The notes under the pieces were generated by a model. The model was not told where the DNA came from, did not search any database, and saw only the letters and a list, made by a program, of their open reading frames with translations. Shown piece by piece: positions 61,527 to 64,000 of a stretch of DNA of 64,000 nt. The stretch covers positions 3,286,001 to 3,350,000 of the forward strand of contig NZ_CP166871.1 in NCBI RefSeq assembly GCF_041379045.1. Direction: 5' to 3'. The translations under genes and the position numbers were made by a program. This DNA comes from Thalassotalea ponticola (GTDB lineage: Bacteria > Pseudomonadota > Gammaproteobacteria > Enterobacterales > Alteromonadaceae). How positions within the stretch are numbered: position 1 is the stretch's first letter; each line of letters begins with the position of its first letter.

Positions 61527-62894
61527 TTACGATGATAGTGTTCTTATAAGGTTGGCGTAATCTTCTTTTATGTCGTGTGTTTCTTCGCGCAGTTCTTTCA
61601 CTTTTCGACACGCGTGTAATACCGTAGTGTGATCTCGTCCGCCAAACGCGTCGCCAATTTCCGGTAAACTGTGATTGGTTAATTCTTTTGCTAACGCCAT
61701 AGCGATTTGTCGCGGACGAGCCACCGATCTATTTCGACGTTTCGATAAAATATCCGCCACTTTAATTTTGTAATACTCCGCTACCGTGCGTTGAATATTA
61801 TCAATGGTTACTAATTTATCCTGTAGCGCGAGCAAGTCACGTAACGCTTCGCGGACAAAATCAATGGTAATCGGTCGACCAGTAAAGTTGGCATTGGCAA
61901 TCACTCGGTTTAACGCGCCTTCGAGCTCTCGTACATTTGAGCGCAATCTTTTGGCGATAAAAAACGCGACTTCATCGGCAAGATTAATGTTACTTTCTTG
62001 CGCTTTGCGCTTCAATATGGCGACACGAGTTTCTAATTCAGGCGGTTCAATCGCCAAGGTAAGTCCCCAGCCAAAGCGCGATTTTAATCTATCTTCAACG
62101 CCGCTGATTTCTTTCGGGTATCGGTCACTGGTTAAAATAATTTGCTGATTGCCTTCTAACAAGGCATTAAAGGTGTGAAAGAATTCTTCTTGCGTTCGCT
62201 CTTTATTGGCAAAAAATTGAATATCGTCAATCAAAAGAGCATCAACACTGCGATAGTATTGCTTGAACTTTTCAATTTCATTATTTTGCAACGCTTTGAC
62301 CATATCCTGAACAAAGCGTTCAGAGTGCATATAGGCAATCTTGGCTTTTGGATTATTAAGTAAGATACCATTGCCAACTGCGTGCAATAAGTGCGTTTTA
62401 CCTAAACCGGTGCCACCGTAGATAAACAGAGGGTTATATGCTTGTCCTGGGTTGTCGGCAACTTGTGATGCAGCGGCACGCGCCAACTGATTTGATTTAC
62501 CTTCGACAAAATTATCAAACGTGTACTTATCTCTTACGTTAGTCGTTTTGGGAATGTTTGGCTCAACTGCGTCATGGTTACTTTTTACTGGCGCTTGGCT
62601 GCTGGCAGCAAAATTTTGCGCCACTTCGCTTGCCGCAGATGTGGTTTGCACTGGTTTACTGCCGACGTCAAAGCGAACTTCTGGCGGATTAGCATCTGCC
62701 ATACTGATCAATTGTGTGATCCGAGCCAGGTATTTTTCTCTCACCCAATCAAGGACAAAGCGATTCGGTGCGTATAAGGTCATCGTGTTATTTTCAACCA
62801 CACATTGAAGCGGACGAATCCACATACTAAATTGCTGTGCGGGTAGCTCTTCTTCGAGAACTGATAAACAACTTTGCCAGAGTGAATGTTCCAC
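61527..62894 (-). CDS. dnaA: Chromosomal replication initiator DnaA
   Basis: AAA+ protein that opens the replication origin. 455 residues: DnaB-interacting domain I (about 1-75), a linker (about 80-120), AAA+ domain with Walker A GGTGLGKT (160-167) and Walker B LLIDDIQF (220-227), and domain IV with the DNA-binding signature [15 protein letters not shown]. The start is GTG at 62894, preceded by ACAGGAG; DnaA also begins with GTG in E. coli. It is the first gene of the dnaA-dnaN-recF-gyrB operon. Confidence 0.98.
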   Translation of the reverse strand: MEHSLWQSCLSVLEEELPAQQFSMWIRPLQCVVENNTMTLYAPNRFVLDWVREKYLARITQLISMADANPPEVRFDVGSKPVQTTSAASEVAQNFAASSQAPVKSNHDAVEPNIPKTTNVRDKYTFDNFVEGKSNQLARAAASQVADNPGQAYNPLFIYGGTGLGKTHLLHAVGNGILLNNPKAKIAYMHSERFVQDMVKALQNNEIEKFKQYYRSVDALLIDDIQFFANKERTQEEFFHTFNALLEGNQQIILTSDRYPKEISGVEDRLKSRFGWGLTLAIEPPELETRVAILKRKAQESNINLADEVAFFIAKRLRSNVRELEGALNRVIANANFTGRPITIDFVREALRDLLALQDKLVTIDNIQRTVAEYYKIKVADILSKRRNRSVARPRQIAMALAKELTNHSLPEIGDAFGGRDHTTVLHACRKVKELREETHDIKEDYANLIRTLSS

Positions 62895-63091
62895 TCAAAA
62901 ACTCCTGTAAGTGATCACTGTTTCTGCTCTTAAAAAGGAAACGTGCTGGTATAGAGACTCGATCGATTTTATCAACGCACGGAGTGCCACAGACAGGGCC
63001 CACATGTTGTGCCGATCGAATGGTATACGAGAAGGCTAGAAACGATCTTTTTAGTTATTGTGTTTTGCCAATTAGGCCATTATCACCCGAG

Positions 63092-63100
63092 TTATCCACA
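63092..63100 (+). promoter_or_regulatory. DnaA box upstream of dnaA
   Basis: Perfect TTATCCACA, 198 bases upstream of the dnaA start, consistent with autoregulation. Confidence 0.7.
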
Positions 63101-63225
63101 AGTGCAATACGGCAAAAATATTTATTTTATCTTTCTCCAAAAAAAGCTCTTATTACATTGATATATATGACTTTTTAAAAAGTCAGTTTTTGACTAAACA
63201 AATGCTTTTAACGCGCCTGTAGATA

Positions 63226-63345
63226 ATTGCCAACAGCGGATGCGGCAAAAGTTATCAACTCACACCACCTGCGTTGTTATAAAACTGTGGACGAAGTGCA
63301 CATCGCGGGCTCGATAAAATCACTGCACAGCCCACTGTTGGCAAT
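63226..63345. repeat. 11-bp inverted repeat in the dnaA-rpmH region
   Basis: ATTGCCAACAG (63226-63236) is repeated in inverted orientation as CTGTTGGCAAT (63335-63345); GCGGAT also recurs near both arms. The intervening 98 bases hold the imperfect DnaA-box-like sequences. Confidence 0.6.
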
Positions 63346-63451
63346 GATCCGCTAGCGGTTGCAAGGGATCGATAGGATCACATTTATAACGATCAGACGA
63401 TCCTCACTAATAAATTGCGGATATTTTCTACAGTTTTTTCTATATTAATCG

Positions 63452-63480
63452 TTGACTTTAGGTGTCTTTATATTTAGAAT
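63452..63480 (+). promoter_or_regulatory. rpmH promoter
   Basis: TTGACT (63452-63457), 17 bases, TAGAAT (63475-63480): a strong sigma-70 promoter about 85 bases before rpmH. Confidence 0.8.
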
Positions 63481-63565
63481 TCGCCCTCAATTTTTACCAC
63501 TGTGCTCCGAAAACGTTTGTTTTCGAGAAGCAAACAAACCAAACGGACAAACAGGAAAAAGTATC

Positions 63566-63700
63566 ATGAAAAGAACTTTTCAACCATCAGTACTAAAGCG
63601 TAAGCGTACTCACGGTTTCCGTGCTCGCATGGCAACTAAGAACGGTCGCGCTGTAATTGCACGTCGCCGTGCAAAAGGCCGTGCTAAGCTTAGCGCGTAA
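63566..63700 (+). CDS. rpmH: Ribosomal protein L34
   Basis: A 44-residue, very basic large-subunit protein. The complete chain [17 protein letters not shown]... through KGRAKLSA matches L34. The start is the ATG at 63566 with an AGGAAA ribosome-binding site; a longer open frame upstream of it is not part of the protein. It is followed 33 bases later by rnpA, the universal rpmH-rnpA pair. Confidence 0.98.
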   Translation: MKRTFQPSVLKRKRTHGFRARMATKNGRAVIARRRAKGRAKLSA

Positions 63701-63733
63701 TCCTTATATACCTTATATAAGGAAGTAACCCTC

Positions 63734-64000
63734 ATGGGTCGCTATGAATTTAATCGGGAGTCACGTCTAGTGACTCCTGGTCATTTCAAACAAGTATTTG
63801 ACAATCCTTCTCGTTTTGGCTCAAAACACTTTACTGTCCTCATTACTACCAACACTTCAGATAAACCTCGATTAGGTATGGCTATTGCCAAAAAGCGGGT
63901 AAAACTTGCCGTTGGCCGCAATAGAATAAAACGCATCGTTCGCGAAAGTTTTCGCCAAAATCAGCATAATTTACCTGCCGTTGATCTCGTTGTTATGGTA
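63734..64000 (+). CDS. rnpA: Ribonuclease P protein component (partial, C-terminus outside window)
   Basis: Protein subunit of RNase P, which matures tRNA 5' ends. The first 89 residues are present, from MGRYEFNRESRLVTPGHF to DLVVMV. The RNA-binding signature VGRNRIKRIVRESFRQ is visible near residues 58-73. GGAAG upstream of the ATG is the ribosome-binding site. The gene continues past the right edge. Confidence 0.96.
   Translation, partial: MGRYEFNRESRLVTPGHFKQVFDNPSRFGSKHFTVLITTNTSDKPRLGMAIAKKRVKLAVGRNRIKRIVRESFRQNQHNLPAVDLVVMV

Larger units (their letters stand above)
62895..63565. other. dnaA-rpmH divergent intergenic region
   Basis: About 670 bp, AT-rich, containing the promoters of both operons, one perfect DnaA box, several near-matches (for example TTATCAACT near 63250 and TGTGGA near 63286) and an 11 bp inverted repeat. 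In pseudomonads oriC lies here; in enterics and vibrios it lies near mnmG. With only one perfect box, origin function is not demonstrated. Confidence 0.5.

Noticed and set aside
62895..63565. Annotation of oriC between dnaA and rpmH
   Set aside because: Only one perfect DnaA box and no clear array or AT-rich unwinding repeats; in related bacteria the origin is usually near mnmG. Left as a region of interest.
63452..63700. 82-codon frame containing L34
   Set aside because: The first half covers the promoter and leader; the real gene is the 44-codon frame from 63566.

Overview
The window is a chromosomal segment of a gammaproteobacterium, most likely a marine member of the Alteromonadales (Colwellia/Thalassotalea-like). 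This rests on gene content, protein resemblance, conserved neighbourhoods (polA-sRNA-engB, yihI-csr RNA, dprA-smg-topA-like zinc finger, def-fmt-rsmB-trkA, pepQ-yigZ-trkH, dnaA-dnaN-recF-gyrB), AT-rich spacers and several dispersed palindromic repeats. The genus is inference; no database was searched. The right end is close to the replication origin: rnpA-rpmH, then dnaA-dnaN-recF-gyrB, with two parS centromere sites inside recF.

Layout. 1-2631: partial DNA-3-methyladenine glycosylase-like gene, a palindromic repeat and prlC. 3028-8726: gor, a possible 43-residue membrane protein, two perfect DnaA boxes, polA, a candidate small RNA at the Spot 42 position, and engB. 8986-16677: a four-haem fused cytochrome c4, a RimB-like protease, tRNA-His, a membrane diguanylate cyclase, a DUF1285 gene, hemN, a DksA-type zinc-finger gene, a DUF2489 gene and yihI. 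16878-17127: an unmistakable CsrB/CsrC-type regulatory RNA. 17583-18898: an IS256-family insertion sequence sitting in a REP-like palindrome.

19007-33000: two rRNA operons in tandem on the minus strand, about 8.35-8.45 kb apart, flanking a SoxC/SorA-type molybdenum sulfite dehydrogenase and its dihaem cytochrome. The operons differ in informative ways. Operon 1 has no spacer tRNA but carries a roughly 100 bp MITE-like hairpin. Operon 2 carries tRNA-Ala and tRNA-Ile, in the order 16S-Ala-Ile-23S, and an extra hairpin between 23S and 5S. The 23S copies differ by a compensatory base-pair change, and the 16S copies differ at a common primer site.

33215-53331: conserved housekeeping genes: gamma-carbonic anhydrase, aroE, ompW, hemF, tsaC, purEK, dprA, a LysM protein, def-fmt-rsmB (translation start and 16S methylation), trkA/trkH potassium uptake, pepQ, a soluble lytic transglycosylase and tusA. 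53603-64000: glyQS and the replication block gyrB-recF-dnaN-dnaA, then rpmH and partial rnpA on the other strand.

I found no CRISPR array, prophage or clearly unknown multi-gene system. The most rewarding material is non-coding: the csr RNA, the diverged RNA at the spf position, parS sites embedded in recF, DnaA boxes before polA, and the mosaic rRNA operon spacers.
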